Source: Thermocatellispora tengchongensis
GTDB taxonomy: Bacteria; Actinomycetota; Actinomycetes; Streptosporangiales; Streptosporangiaceae
Reading direction: 5' to 3'
NCBI RefSeq assembly: GCF_014202315.1
Contig: NZ_JACHGN010000039.1
Coordinates: 1-57,693, forward strand
DNA length: 57,693 nucleotides
The number at the start of each line of letters is the position of its first letter. The stretch's first letter is position 1. This document shows, piece after piece, positions 8,923-17,861 of the stretch. Both the position numbers and the translations under genes were made by a program. The notes beneath the pieces were generated by a model. It did no database searches and was not told where the DNA came from. It saw only the letters and a program-made list of their open reading frames with translations.

Positions 8923-9960
8923 GTGAGCCTGGAACGCGATCTGGTCTCGCCCGACGCCGACGGCGACGAGCGGGCCATCGAGGCGGCGCTGCGGCCCAAG
9001 CGGCTGAGCGAGTTCATCGGGCAGGGGCGGGTGCGCGAGCAGCTCTCGCTGGTGCTCGAAGGCGCGCTGCGCCGGGGCAGGCCGCCGGACCACGTGCTGA
9101 TGAGCGGGGCCCCTGGACTGGGCAAGACCACCCTGGCCATGATCATCGCGGCCGAGCTGGGGGCCCCGCTGCGCCTCAGCTCCGGCCCCGCGCTGGAGCG
9201 CGCGGGCGACCTGGCGGCGATCCTGTCCACCCTCGCCGAGGGCGAGGTGCTGTTCATCGACGAGATCCACCGCATGGCCAGGCCCGCCGAGGAGATGCTC
9301 TACCTGGCGATGGAGGACTTCCGGGTGGACATCGTGGTCGGCAAGGGGCCGGGCGCCACCGCGATCCCGCTCGACATCGCGCCGTTCACCCTGGTCGGGG
9401 CCACCACCAGGGCCGGGCTGCTGCCCGCGCCGCTGCGCGACCGGTTCGGGTTCGTCGCCCACATGGACTTCTACACCCCCGAGGAGCTGGAGCAGGTGCT
9501 CTACCGCTCCGCCCGGCTGCTCGGGGTCACTTTGCCGCCCGACGCGGCGCGCGAGATCGCCAGGCGCTCGCGGGGCACCCCGCGCATCGCCAACCGGCTG
9601 CTGCGCCGCGTACGCGACTTCTCCGAGGTGCGCGCGGGCGGCGAGGTCAGCCGCGAGACCGCGGCCGCGGCGCTGAACCTGTACGAGGTCGACGCCGAGG
9701 GCCTGGACCGGCTCGACCGGGCCGTGCTCGGCGCGCTGCTGCACAAGTTCGGCGGCGGGCCCGTCGGGCTGTCCACCCTCGCCGTCGCCGTGGGCGAGGA
9801 GCCCGAGACGGTCGAGGTGGTCGCCGAGCCGTTCCTGGTGCGGCAGGGGCTCATCGCCCGCACCCCCCGCGGCCGGGTCGCCACCGCGGCGGCGTGGACC
9901 CACCTGGGGCTCTCTCCTCCGCCCACCGCGTTCGGCGCTTCGCCGGGCGGGGGTGTGTAA
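8923..9960 (+). CDS. ruvB: Holliday junction branch migration ATPase RuvB
   Basis: AAA+ motor of the RuvAB complex, 345 residues. Walker [10 protein letters not shown] is at residues 62-70 and Walker B is LFIDEIHRM. The arginine-finger/sensor region is [18 protein letters not shown], and the C-terminal winged helix includes [12 protein letters not shown] at 8923 has GGGAGG (8912-8917) 5 nt upstream. The 183-base gap from ruvA holds only a low-complexity frame (see rejected items), so ruvB may be expressed from the ruvC promoter or from a site in this gap. The tail after the winged helix, [18 protein letters not shown], is a short non-conserved extension. Confidence 0.96.
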   Translation: MSLERDLVSPDADGDERAIEAALRPKRLSEFIGQGRVREQLSLVLEGALRRGRPPDHVLMSGAPGLGKTTLAMIIAAELGAPLRLSSGPALERAGDLAAILSTLAEGEVLFIDEIHRMARPAEEMLYLAMEDFRVDIVVGKGPGATAIPLDIAPFTLVGATTRAGLLPAPLRDRFGFVAHMDFYTPEELEQVLYRSARLLGVTLPPDAAREIARRSRGTPRIANRLLRRVRDFSEVRAGGEVSRETAAAALNLYEVDAEGLDRLDRAVLGALLHKFGGGPVGLSTLAVAVGEEPETVEVVAEPFLVRQGLIARTPRGRVATAAAWTHLGLSPPPTAFGASPGGGV

Positions 9961-10206
9961 TTTTCAGCAGAGGCCGTAACAGGGGTGTCAACCGTCTGGC
10001 AAAGAGGTGGTCACGGATCGGTGACAAGCATCTCGAAGCGGGAACTTTCCCGCGCGCCGCGTCGTGAGTTCGTTGCCGGGTTCCGCGGCGCCGCCTACAC
10101 TCCCAGCTTTGGCTGGCTGTGTAGGCTGACGTGCTAGCGGCGCGGTCGCATTGCATAGATTCCCCGGCGTCACCGCCGGTTCATCCCTCATGGAAGGTGG
10201 CCCATC
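9961..10206 (+). promoter_or_regulatory. ruvB-yajC intergenic region with three inverted repeats and a promoter
   Basis: Candidate promoter TTGCCG (10073-10078), 17-nt spacer, TACACT (10096-10101). The -10 overlaps the left arm of a long hairpin: GCCTACAC (10093-10100) and CCAGC (10103-10107) pair with GCTGG (10112-10116) and GTGTAGGC (10119-10126). Two more inverted repeats lie upstream: GTCAC/GTGAC (10010-10025) and GCGGGAA/TTCCCGC (10038-10053). One may terminate ruv transcription and the last may be an operator or 5'-leader hairpin for the yajC-sec genes. The roles are inferred. Confidence 0.5.
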
Positions 10207-10590
10207 GTGGGCAGCAACAACGCGCTAACCTCGTTCCTGCCGCTGATCTTGTTGGTAGTGGTGTTCTACTTCCTGCTCATCAGGCCGCAGCGCAAGCGGC
10301 AGCAGGAACAACTCCGCATGCAGAACTCCCTGGCGCCGGGGGCGCGCGTGATGACCACGACCGGCCTGTTCGGCGACGTGGTTGCCGTCGACGGCGACGA
10401 CGTGATCCTGGAGATCGCCCCGGGGGTCGAGACCCGCTGGGTCAAGGCGGCGATCGGCCGGGTGGTCACCGACGCCGAGGCGCCGGCGGCCGACGGCGAG
10501 GGGGAGAAGGACGACACTGTGGCCGGAACCGCCGAGCCCGCCGACACCGTGGACGGCGAGCAGAAGGACTCCAGCACCAAGAAGTCCTGA
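10207..10590 (+). CDS. yajC: Preprotein translocase subunit YajC
   Basis: Small membrane subunit associated with the SecDF complex of the Sec export channel, 127 residues. A single transmembrane helix (LPLILLVVVFYFLLI) is at about residues 10-25, followed by the family motif RPQRKRQQEQLRMQNSL and a cytoplasmic beta domain (GARVMTTTGLFGDVV). The C-terminal 35 residues are an acidic, Lys/Ser-rich tail that is not conserved. GTG at 10207 has GGAAGG 9 nt upstream. It heads the yajC-secD-secF set. Confidence 0.93.
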   Translation: MGSNNALTSFLPLILLVVVFYFLLIRPQRKRQQEQLRMQNSLAPGARVMTTTGLFGDVVAVDGDDVILEIAPGVETRWVKAAIGRVVTDAEAPAADGEGEKDDTVAGTAEPADTVDGEQKDSSTKKS

Positions 10591-10632
10591 CTAGGCTACA
10601 GAAAACCCTTTACCCGAAAGAATCGACGACCA

Positions 10633-12462
10633 GTGGCCCGACCGACCAGTACTCCGAGCAGGCCGGGGCGTATGCTCCTGCTGCTCGTGGCGCTCATCCT
10701 CGCCTTGGGCGGGACGATGCTCCTGCAGAAGGCGTTCCTCCCGCAGTTCGGCCTCGACCTCGCGGGTGGCACCACGGTGACGCTGTCACCGATCACCGCC
10801 AATGGCGAGGACCCTTCGGATGAGAGCCTCGACCTAGCCGTCAACATCATCCGCGACCGGGTGAACGGCAGTGGCATCTCCGACGCCGAGGTCGCCCGCT
10901 CCGGGGACAACATCGTCATCTCCGTTCCCGGTGTGGGGCAGGAGGAGGTCGTCGCCCTGGTCGGCACCACGGCGGAGCTGAGGTTCCGCCAGGTGCTCGC
11001 GGTCGCGGCGTCCACGACGCAGGAGCTGCCCACCACCGCGCCCACGCCCAGCGCCACGCCGAGCGGGTCGGGGCAGACGACCCCCGACACCACGCCGTCC
11101 GCGCGCGAGAGCGCCGCCCCGCAGACCTCGGCCAGCCCCGCGGGCCGCGCCGTCTCCTCCGCGCTCACCGAGCAGGCGGGCCGGCAGACGGCCCAGGAGG
11201 CCGGCGGGCAGGCGAACCCCTCCCCGCAGAACTCGCCCGCCGCCGAGCCGACCCCCACGGCCACCACCGGCAAGAAGGCCGACAACGGCAAGAAGGGCGA
11301 CAAGGGCAAGGCGACTCCGACGCCCACCCCGACCCCCACGCCGCAGGCCAGTGACGACCCGCTCGCCGGACAGGACACCACCGGCATCGACCCGGCCGTC
11401 ATGGCCCAGTTCCGGGCGCTCGACTGCACCAAGGCCGACCGCGGGCAGGGCGCGCAGGACGACCCGGCCAAGCAGATCGCGGCCTGCAGCCAGGACGGCT
11501 CGGCCCGCTACATCCTGGACAAGGCGTCCGTCGTCGGCACCGAGATCGGCGGCGCCGACTCCGGCGTCGATCCCACCACCGGTGAGTGGCTGGTGCAGCT
11601 CAACTTCAAGAGCAGCGGCACGCAGAAGTGGTCCCAGATCACCACGACCGCCTACAACTCGGCCGCCCCGCGCAACCAGGTCGCGGTGGTCCTCGACGGG
11701 GTCGTCATCTCCGCCCCGGTCATCCAGGAGCCCATCACCGGCGGCCGGGCGCAGATCTCCGGCACCTTCAACCAGGAGACCGCCACCGAGCTGGCCAACC
11801 AGCTCAAGTACGGCGCGCTGCCGCTGAAGTTCGAGAAGAGCTCGATCGAGGAGGTCTCCTCCACCCTGGGCCAGGACCAGCTCACCGGCGGTCTCATCGC
11901 CGGCGGCATCGGCCTCGCCCTCGTGGTGGTCTACTCGCTGCTGTACTACCGCGGCCTCGGCATCGTGTCGGTGCTCAGCCTCGGCGTGGCCACGATCCTG
12001 ACCTACACCGCCGTGGTGATCCTGGGCGAGAACGCCGGCTTCCGCCTGTCGCTGCCCCACATCATCGGCCTGGTGGTCTCGATCGGCATCACCGCCGACT
12101 CCTTCATCGTCTACTTCGAACGCATCCGCGACGAGATGAAGGAGGGCAGGCGGTCGCTGCGCGCGGCCGTGGAAGTGGCCTGGGTGCGGGCGCGGCGTAC
12201 AATTCTGATCGCCGACGCGGTGATGTTCATCGCCGCGGTGGTGCTGTACTTCCTCGCGGTTGGCGGTGTGGCCGGTTTCGCGTTCGCGATGGGCCTGACC
12301 ACCCTCATCGACATCGTGGTGGTGTTCATGTTCACCAAGCCGTTCGTCGCGCTGCTGGCCAGGCTGAAGTTCTTCGCCAAGGGCCACAAGCTGTCCGGCC
12401 TCGACGCCGAGCGGATGAGCCGGCAGCCCGCGAGCGCCACGTCCACCCCGCAGGAGGCATGA
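10633..12462 (+). CDS. secD: Protein translocase subunit SecD
   Basis: Proton-motive-force-driven subunit that assists late steps of Sec-dependent export, 609 residues. The first membrane helix is at about residues 14-32 and is followed by the conserved FGLDLAGGTTVTL. The periplasmic P1 region is split by a Thr/Pro/Ser/Ala/Lys linker of about 118 residues (roughly 128-246), an actinobacterial feature that is unusually long here. Five membrane helices of the RND/SecD type follow, including GLVVSIGITADSFIVYFERI. GTG at 10633 has only a weak upstream purine run. The end overlaps secF. Confidence 0.95.
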   Translation: MARPTSTPSRPGRMLLLLVALILALGGTMLLQKAFLPQFGLDLAGGTTVTLSPITANGEDPSDESLDLAVNIIRDRVNGSGISDAEVARSGDNIVISVPGVGQEEVVALVGTTAELRFRQVLAVAASTTQELPTTAPTPSATPSGSGQTTPDTTPSARESAAPQTSASPAGRAVSSALTEQAGRQTAQEAGGQANPSPQNSPAAEPTPTATTGKKADNGKKGDKGKATPTPTPTPTPQASDDPLAGQDTTGIDPAVMAQFRALDCTKADRGQGAQDDPAKQIAACSQDGSARYILDKASVVGTEIGGADSGVDPTTGEWLVQLNFKSSGTQKWSQITTTAYNSAAPRNQVAVVLDGVVISAPVIQEPITGGRAQISGTFNQETATELANQLKYGALPLKFEKSSIEEVSSTLGQDQLTGGLIAGGIGLALVVVYSLLYYRGLGIVSVLSLGVATILTYTAVVILGENAGFRLSLPHIIGLVVSIGITADSFIVYFERIRDEMKEGRRSLRAAVEVAWVRARRTILIADAVMFIAAVVLYFLAVGGVAGFAFAMGLTTLIDIVVVFMFTKPFVALLARLKFFAKGHKLSGLDAERMSRQPASATSTPQEA

Positions 12463-13523
12463 TGTCGGGCATCGGTGGTCTCGGGCGCCGTCTCTACCGC
12501 GGCGAGGTCAACGTCGACTTCGTCGGGCGCCAGAAGCTGTGGTACGGCCTGTCCGCCCTCCTGCTGCTCGTCTCGATCGCCGGCCTGGTGATCCAGGGGC
12601 TCAACTTCGGCATCGAGTTCCGGGGCGGCTCGGTCTTCTCCTTCAAGGCGCCCACGGCCAACATCGAGCAGGTCCGCGAGACCGTCCAGGAGGCGGGCGC
12701 GCACCAGGTGATCGTGCAGACGGCGGGCGACCGGTGGCGGGTGACCACCGAGAGCCTGTCGGCCTCCGGCGTGACCAACGTGCAGAAGACGGTCGCGCAG
12801 GAGTACGGCATCCCGCAGAACCAGGTGGACATCCAGGTCATCGGGGCCTCGTGGGGCGGTGAGGTCTCCGAGCAGGCGATGATCGGCCTGGGCGTCTTCA
12901 TGGTGGCGATCATCCTGTACCTCACCATGGCCTTCGAGTGGAAGATGGCGCTGGCCGCCATCGTCGCGCTCATCCACGACCTGGTGATCACCGCGGGCGT
13001 CTACGCCTGGTCGCAGTTCGAGGTCACCCCGGCGACGCTGCTGGGCTTCCTGACCATCCTCGGTTACTCCCTGTACGACGCGGTCGTCGTGTTCGACATG
13101 ATCAAGGAGGTCACGGCCAAGCTCGGCACGACCTCCAAGATGACCTATTCGATGGCCGCCAACAACGCGCTGAACCACACCCTGATCCGCTCGCTGAACA
13201 CCTCGCTGGTCGCGATCCTGCCCGTGGCCGCGATCCTGTTCATCGGCACCACGCTGCTCGGCGCGGGCACGCTGAAGGACCTGTCGCTGGCCCTGTTCGT
13301 CGGCATGATCGTGGGCACGTACTCCTCGCTGTGCGTGGCCACGCCGATGCTGGTCACGCTGAAGGAGCGCGAGCCCAAGTACCAGGCCATCGCCAGGCGG
13401 CTGGCCAGCACCGGCGGCAAGGGCGCCGCGGCCAAGGACGCGGCCCCGGGCGCGGACGACGAGAAGAAGGACGACAAGCGGGAGCCGGTCGGCACCGCCG
13501 CCGCCAAGCGCAGGAAGAAGTAG
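12462..13523 (+). CDS. secF: Protein translocase subunit SecF
   Basis: Partner of SecD in the SecDF-YajC complex, 353 residues. The first helix is near residues 26-46 (LWYGLSALLLLVSIAGLVI), followed by the conserved GIEFRGGSVF, a short periplasmic domain, and membrane helices carrying LTILGYSLYDAVVVFDMIKE and LNTSLVAILPV. The C-terminal tail is charged and ends in basic residues. Two ATGs overlap the secD stop, at 12459 and 12462. I use 12462 because GGAGG (12453-12457) is 4 nt away; the other would be 1 nt away. Coupling to secD is clear either way. Confidence 0.94.
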   Translation: MSGIGGLGRRLYRGEVNVDFVGRQKLWYGLSALLLLVSIAGLVIQGLNFGIEFRGGSVFSFKAPTANIEQVRETVQEAGAHQVIVQTAGDRWRVTTESLSASGVTNVQKTVAQEYGIPQNQVDIQVIGASWGGEVSEQAMIGLGVFMVAIILYLTMAFEWKMALAAIVALIHDLVITAGVYAWSQFEVTPATLLGFLTILGYSLYDAVVVFDMIKEVTAKLGTTSKMTYSMAANNALNHTLIRSLNTSLVAILPVAAILFIGTTLLGAGTLKDLSLALFVGMIVGTYSSLCVATPMLVTLKEREPKYQAIARRLASTGGKGAAAKDAAPGADDEKKDDKREPVGTAAAKRRKK

Positions 13524-13530
13524 TGCCGCC

Positions 13531-13571
13531 GGCGCCCCCGCCCCTCGCCGCGGGTGAGGGGCGGGGGCGCC
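13531..13571 (+). terminator. Terminator after secF
   Basis: GGCGCCCCCGCCCCTC (13531-13546) pairs perfectly with GAGGGGCGGGGGCGCC (13556-13571) around a 9-nt loop, 7 bases after the stop. It closes the yajC-secDF unit. Confidence 0.85.
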
Positions 13572-13608
13572 GTGGCTGTTCGCGTTGGATTCGCGTGATA
13601 GGCACGAT

Positions 13609-14130
13609 ATGACCGAGCTGAGCAAGCTGATCCTGGACCGGATCAGGGACGTGCCCGACTACCCCAAGCCGGGCGTGCTGTTCAAGGACATCACCCCGCT
13701 GCTCGCCGACCACGAGGCGTTCTCGGCGGTGGTGGAGGAGCTCGCCCGGCTGTGCCAGGGCTGCGACAAGGTGGTCGGCATCGAGGCGCGCGGCTTCATC
13801 CTGGCCGCCCCGGTCGCCTTCCGGGCGGGCGCCGGTTTCGTCCCGGTACGTAAGAAGGGCAAACTGCCTGCCGAAACCTTCGAGGCGTCCTACGATCTGG
13901 AGTACGGCTCCGCCGTGATCGAGGTGCACCGCGACGCCTTCGCCCCCGGCGACCGAGTCCTCATCGTCGACGACGTGCTCGCCACCGGAGGCACCGCCCG
14001 AGCGACGATCGAACTGGTCAGGGGGGCCGGCGCCGAGGTGGTCGGCGCGGCGGTGCTCATGGAACTGGCCTTCCTCCGTGGCCGGGAGAAGCTGGACGAC
14101 GTCGACCTGCGCTCCCTCGTGATCGTCTGA
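13609..14130 (+). CDS. apt: Adenine phosphoribosyltransferase
   Basis: Purine salvage enzyme that makes AMP from adenine and PRPP, 173 residues, typical length. Family motifs include [28 protein letters not shown] and the PRPP loop [13 protein letters not shown] at about residues 120-132. ATG at 13609 fits the family start; a TTG 24 bases upstream would add eight unconserved residues. The Shine-Dalgarno site is weak. The position before rel is conserved in actinobacteria, linking purine pools to stringent signalling, though a 79-nt gap leaves room for a separate rel promoter. Confidence 0.96.
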   Translation: MTELSKLILDRIRDVPDYPKPGVLFKDITPLLADHEAFSAVVEELARLCQGCDKVVGIEARGFILAAPVAFRAGAGFVPVRKKGKLPAETFEASYDLEYGSAVIEVHRDAFAPGDRVLIVDDVLATGGTARATIELVRGAGAEVVGAAVLMELAFLRGREKLDDVDLRSLVIV

Positions 14131-14209
14131 TCGGCTCCGGGGGACCGGACCCCTCATCTCCCGCGATAGATACACTGAGGGGATCTGGACTCGAACGCGA
14201 GGAGTCTGT

Positions 14210-16558
14210 GTGCCCCGTGATGTGGTCGTGCCCGAGGTAACCTCCGACGGCGACGTTCCCGAGCCGGTCGCCGCCCAGGGCGGCGATCCGGGCCCGGCCG
14301 TGTCCGACGCCGCCGAGGAGAAACCGGCGCCCGCGCCGCGGCGCCGGCTCTCGCGTTTTGGGGGTGGGGCCATGAACCCGGTGCTCGAACCGCTCTTCCG
14401 CACGGTGCGCGCGACGCACCCCAAGGCCGACCTGCGCCTGATCGAGCGGGCGTACGAGGTGGCGGCCTACCACCACCGCGACCAGAAGCGCAAGAGCGGC
14501 GACCCGTACATCACCCACCCGCTGGCCGTGGCGACGATCCTGGCCGAGCTGGGCACCGACGACGAGACCCTGTGCGCCGCCCTGCTGCACGACACCGTCG
14601 AGGACACCGCCTACAGCCTGGAGGAGCTGCGCGCCGACTTCGGCGACAACGTGGCGCTGCTCGTGGACGGCGTCACCAAGCTGGACAAGGTCAAGTTCGG
14701 CGACGCCGCGCAGGCCGAGACCGTACGCAAGATGGTCGTGGCGATGTCCCGCGACATCCGGGTCCTGATCATCAAGCTGGCCGACCGGCTGCACAACATG
14801 CGCACCATGCGCTACCTCCCGCCCCACAAGCGCGAGCAGAAGTCGCGCGAGACGCTGGAGATCTTCGCCCCGCTCGCCCACCGCCTGGGCATGAACACCA
14901 TCAAGTGGGAGCTTGAGGACCTCGCCTTCGCGCTGCTGTACCCCAAGCGCTACGACGAGATCGCGCGCATGGTCTCGGAGCGGGCGCCGCGGCGCGACCT
15001 GTTCCTGCAAGAGGTGATCGAGAAGGTCGCGGCCGACCTGCGCGAGGCCAAGATCCGCGCCACCGTGAAGGGCCGGCCCAAGCACTACTACTCGATCTAC
15101 CAGAAGATGATCGCCAGGGACGTCGCGTTCGACGACATCTACGACCTGGTGGGCATCAGAGTGCTCGTCGACACCGTCCGCGACTGCTATGCGGCCCTGG
15201 GAACGATCCACGCGCGATGGAACCCGGTGCCCGGCCGGTTCAAGGACTACATCGCGATGCCCAAGTTCAACATGTACCAGTCGCTGCACACCACGGTCAT
15301 CGGCCCCGAGGGCAAGCCGGTGGAGCTGCAGATCCGCACCCACGCGATGCACCACCGAGCCGAGTACGGCGTCGCGGCGCACTGGAAGTACAAGGAGGAG
15401 GTCAACGCCGCCGGGTCCGCGGGCGGCAAGGTCAAGCCCGCCAGCGACATGGCCTGGCTGCGCCAGCTCCTCGACTGGCAGAAGGAGACCTCCGACCCGG
15501 GCGAGTTCCTGGAGTCGCTGCGCTTCGACCTGTCGGTCTCCGAGGTCTACGTGTTCACCCCGCGCGGGCAGGTCATCGCGCTGCCCGAGGGCGCCACCCC
15601 CGTCGACTTCGCCTACGCCGTGCACACCGAGGTCGGCCACCGCTGCATCGGCGCCCGGGTGAACGGGCGGCTGGTGCCGCTGGAGTCGCGGCTCGGCAAC
15701 GGCGACACCGTCGAGATCTTCACCTCCAAGTCGCCCGACGCCGGCCCGTCCCGCGACTGGCTGAAGTTCGTCAAGAGCGGGCGCGCCCGCAACAAGATCC
15801 GGCAGTGGTTCTCCAAGGAGCGCCGCGAGACCGCGATCGAGGCGGGCAAGGAGGCCATCGGCCGCGCCATGCGCAAGCAGGGCCTGCCGCTCCAGCGGCT
15901 GATGTCCGGCGAGGCGCTGCTGGCGCTCGCCCGTGACATGCGCCACCCCGACGTCTCCTCCCTGTACGCCGCCGTCGGCGAGGGCCACATCGCCGCCCAG
16001 ACGGTCGTACAACGCCTGGTGCAGTCCATCGGCGGCGTCGAGGGCGCCGAGGAGGACATCGCCGAGACCGCCGTCCCCACCCGGCTGCGCGGCCGCCCCC
16101 GCTCGGGCGCCAACGCCGGCGTCATCGTGGCCGGCGACCCCGACGTGTGGGTGCGCCTGTCCCGCTGCTGCACCCCCGTGCCCGGCGACGAGATCGTCGG
16201 CTTCGTGACCCGCGGCCACGGCGTGTCGGTCCACCGCACCAACTGCCCCAACGTCGAGCAGCTCAAGGCCGAGCCCGACCGCCTGGTCGAGGTGAGCTGG
16301 TCACCCGGCGACGACTCGGTCTTCCTGGTCGCCATCCAGGTCGAAGCCCTGGACCGCCCCCGCCTGCTGTCCGACGTCACCCGCAGCCTGTCCGACCACC
16401 ACGTCAACATCCTGTCGGCCTCGGTCGCCACCAGCCGCGACCGCGTCGCGGTCAGCAAGTTCACCTTCGAGATGGGCGACCCCAAACACCTGGGCCACGT
16501 CCTGAAGGCCGTACGCAACGTCCAGGGCGTCTACGACGTCTACAGAGTGACAAGCTGA
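14210..16558 (+). CDS. rel: Bifunctional (p)ppGpp synthetase/hydrolase, Rel
   Basis: Ribosome-associated stringent-response enzyme of 782 residues that both makes and degrades (p)ppGpp. The hydrolase HD domain has HDTVEDT starting at His127. The synthetase domain has RFKD at residues 343-346 (the basic motif typical of bifunctional enzymes) and [17 protein letters not shown] domain ([32 protein letters not shown]), a zinc-finger-like region ([27 protein letters not shown]) and a C-terminal ACT domain complete the standard order. The first 50 residues are a disordered acidic/Pro extension. GTG at 14210 has GAGGAG 5 nt upstream; a TACACT hexamer at 14171-14176 may be its -10 element. Confidence 0.96.
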   Translation: MPRDVVVPEVTSDGDVPEPVAAQGGDPGPAVSDAAEEKPAPAPRRRLSRFGGGAMNPVLEPLFRTVRATHPKADLRLIERAYEVAAYHHRDQKRKSGDPYITHPLAVATILAELGTDDETLCAALLHDTVEDTAYSLEELRADFGDNVALLVDGVTKLDKVKFGDAAQAETVRKMVVAMSRDIRVLIIKLADRLHNMRTMRYLPPHKREQKSRETLEIFAPLAHRLGMNTIKWELEDLAFALLYPKRYDEIARMVSERAPRRDLFLQEVIEKVAADLREAKIRATVKGRPKHYYSIYQKMIARDVAFDDIYDLVGIRVLVDTVRDCYAALGTIHARWNPVPGRFKDYIAMPKFNMYQSLHTTVIGPEGKPVELQIRTHAMHHRAEYGVAAHWKYKEEVNAAGSAGGKVKPASDMAWLRQLLDWQKETSDPGEFLESLRFDLSVSEVYVFTPRGQVIALPEGATPVDFAYAVHTEVGHRCIGARVNGRLVPLESRLGNGDTVEIFTSKSPDAGPSRDWLKFVKSGRARNKIRQWFSKERRETAIEAGKEAIGRAMRKQGLPLQRLMSGEALLALARDMRHPDVSSLYAAVGEGHIAAQTVVQRLVQSIGGVEGAEEDIAETAVPTRLRGRPRSGANAGVIVAGDPDVWVRLSRCCTPVPGDEIVGFVTRGHGVSVHRTNCPNVEQLKAEPDRLVEVSWSPGDDSVFLVAIQVEALDRPRLLSDVTRSLSDHHVNILSASVATSRDRVAVSKFTFEMGDPKHLGHVLKAVRNVQGVYDVYRVTS

Positions 16559-17832
16559 CGCGAGCGGCACCCCGCCCACACCCCAGGCCCGCCACGGCGC
16601 CCGGAACGCCGCCGCCCTGACGGCTGTGCCCCGGGGAGCGCGGACGGGCCACGCCACCGCCGTCCCTTGGAATGGGCGGCGCGGGCCCCGTCGGCACCGG
16701 CCGGCAGGCAGGGCGCGGCGTGCGTACAGGGCGCGGCGCGCGCATGGCGTGAAGTGCCCGCGCGGCCTGGGGTGCGTACGGGGCGTGGGGTGCCCGCATG
16801 GGGGGGCGAAGGGCACGGGGTGCGTCGATGGCGTGGGGTGCTGGCGCGGCATCGGGTGGGATGCAGGGGGGCGCGGCCCGGGGTGCGGCGGGCGTGCTCC
16901 CGTGGGCTGGGGCGCGGGTGTGCCGTGCTGGTTCTCGCGCTACGTGAGGAGCTCGCGGCCTGAGGTGCTCGCGCCGCCTGGAGTGCAGGCGCGGCGTGCG
17001 CGCGGTGTGCGGCGCACAGGGCCCGGCCCCCACAGAGGGCGCGGCACGGGCACGGGGCGCGGGCGGGCCATGGGCGCGGCACTCGCGCAGGGCTCGGGCG
17101 GGCCATGGGGCGTCTGTGTGCGCAGGGCGTGTGGTGTGCGCATGGCGCGGGGTGCCTGCACGGCGTGGGTCGTTCGGCCAGGCATCGGGTGCGGTGCGGC
17201 GGGGGGTTCCGTGGCCCGGGGGCGCCAGTGTGCCGTGCGAATGCTCACGCGGCGGGAGGTGCTCCCACGGCCTGGGGGTGCGGGTGCGGCGCACGGAGGG
17301 CCCGGCCCCCACACAGGGCCCGGCCCTCACAAAGGGCCCGGCCCTCACACAGGGCCCGGCCCTCACACAGGGCCCGGCCCTCACAAGGGCCCGAAGCCCC
17401 ACAAGGGCCCGGCCATCACAGAGGGCGCGCGCACAGGGCGCGGGTGGGCCACTGTTGCTCGGCCCTTCGCCTGCCCTGACCCAAGGTCAAACGCGTCGGC
17501 GTATCCGCATGCTCGTGCCTTCAGCACCACCCGCCTGGCACGCACACCTCAACACCACGGGCGCGGACACGGTCCCCAGCACCGCCTGATCGGCGTGCGA
17601 GCCGGGCCGGTGGCCGCGCCCAGGGGCCCGCTTCCGGCGCCGGTCTCCTTCCGGCAGTGCCTCACGTGGAAGCGGCCCCGCGACGCCCGGATTCCGGGCA
17701 TGCGGGGGAGGCGGGATGCGTGGTCGAGCGGTGTGGCACGGAGGGGCGTGCGGGGAGGGGGCCTGCGCGGGCGGAAGTCGTGTGCCGTCGGCGTCGTGCG
17801 TCGGGCGCCGGGATGGGATGGAGAGGGCTGGG
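16559..17832. other. Gene-free G-rich low-complexity region
   Basis: About 1.27 kb between the convergent rel and DUF349 genes. The plus strand is strongly G-biased from about 16,680 to 17,290, built from words such as gcgcgg, ggggtgc and gggcgcgg. Long reading frames cross it on both strands but encode only Ala/Arg/Gly/Pro/Cys repeats with no domain and no ribosome site. Runs of three or more G at 16780-16820 fit a G-quadruplex pattern. A tandem repeat lies at 17295-17425. I see no tRNA, RNase P RNA, tmRNA or SRP RNA signature. Confidence 0.65.
17295..17425. repeat. Tandem repeat with an 18-bp unit
   Basis: Five to seven decaying copies of a unit close to cacacagggcccggccct. Each unit contains AGGGC-ccg-GCCCT, a small hairpin. 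The central copies are nearly identical, while the outer ones carry changes and shorter spacing. A diverged relative lies at about 17018-17040. Confidence 0.8.
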
Positions 17833-17859
17833 CCCGGGCCGCTGGAGGGGCGGCCCGGG
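17833..17859 (-). terminator. Hairpin after the DUF349 gene (minus strand)
   Basis: CCCGGGCCGC (17833-17842) and GCGGCCCGGG (17850-17859) form a 10-bp stem, two bases beyond the minus-strand stop codon at 17862. Confidence 0.7.
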
Positions 17860-17861
17860 GG

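Noticed and set aside
8741-8926. Small frame (61 codons) between ruvA and ruvB
   Set aside because: It starts at TTG without a ribosome site, encodes only Ala/Arg/Pro/Ser-rich sequence and ends inside the ruvB start. It looks like open-frame noise of high GC.
16461-17402. Minus-strand frame with Cys/Val/Arg/Gly/Pro repeats
   Set aside because: It is the translation of the G-rich tract and the 18-bp repeat. No domain, no start signal and compositional bias unlike any neighbour.
16626-17860. Plus-strand open frame running through the gene-free tract into the DUF349 gene
   Set aside because: The downstream part is antisense to DUF349 and the upstream part is repeat DNA. A single gene is not credible.
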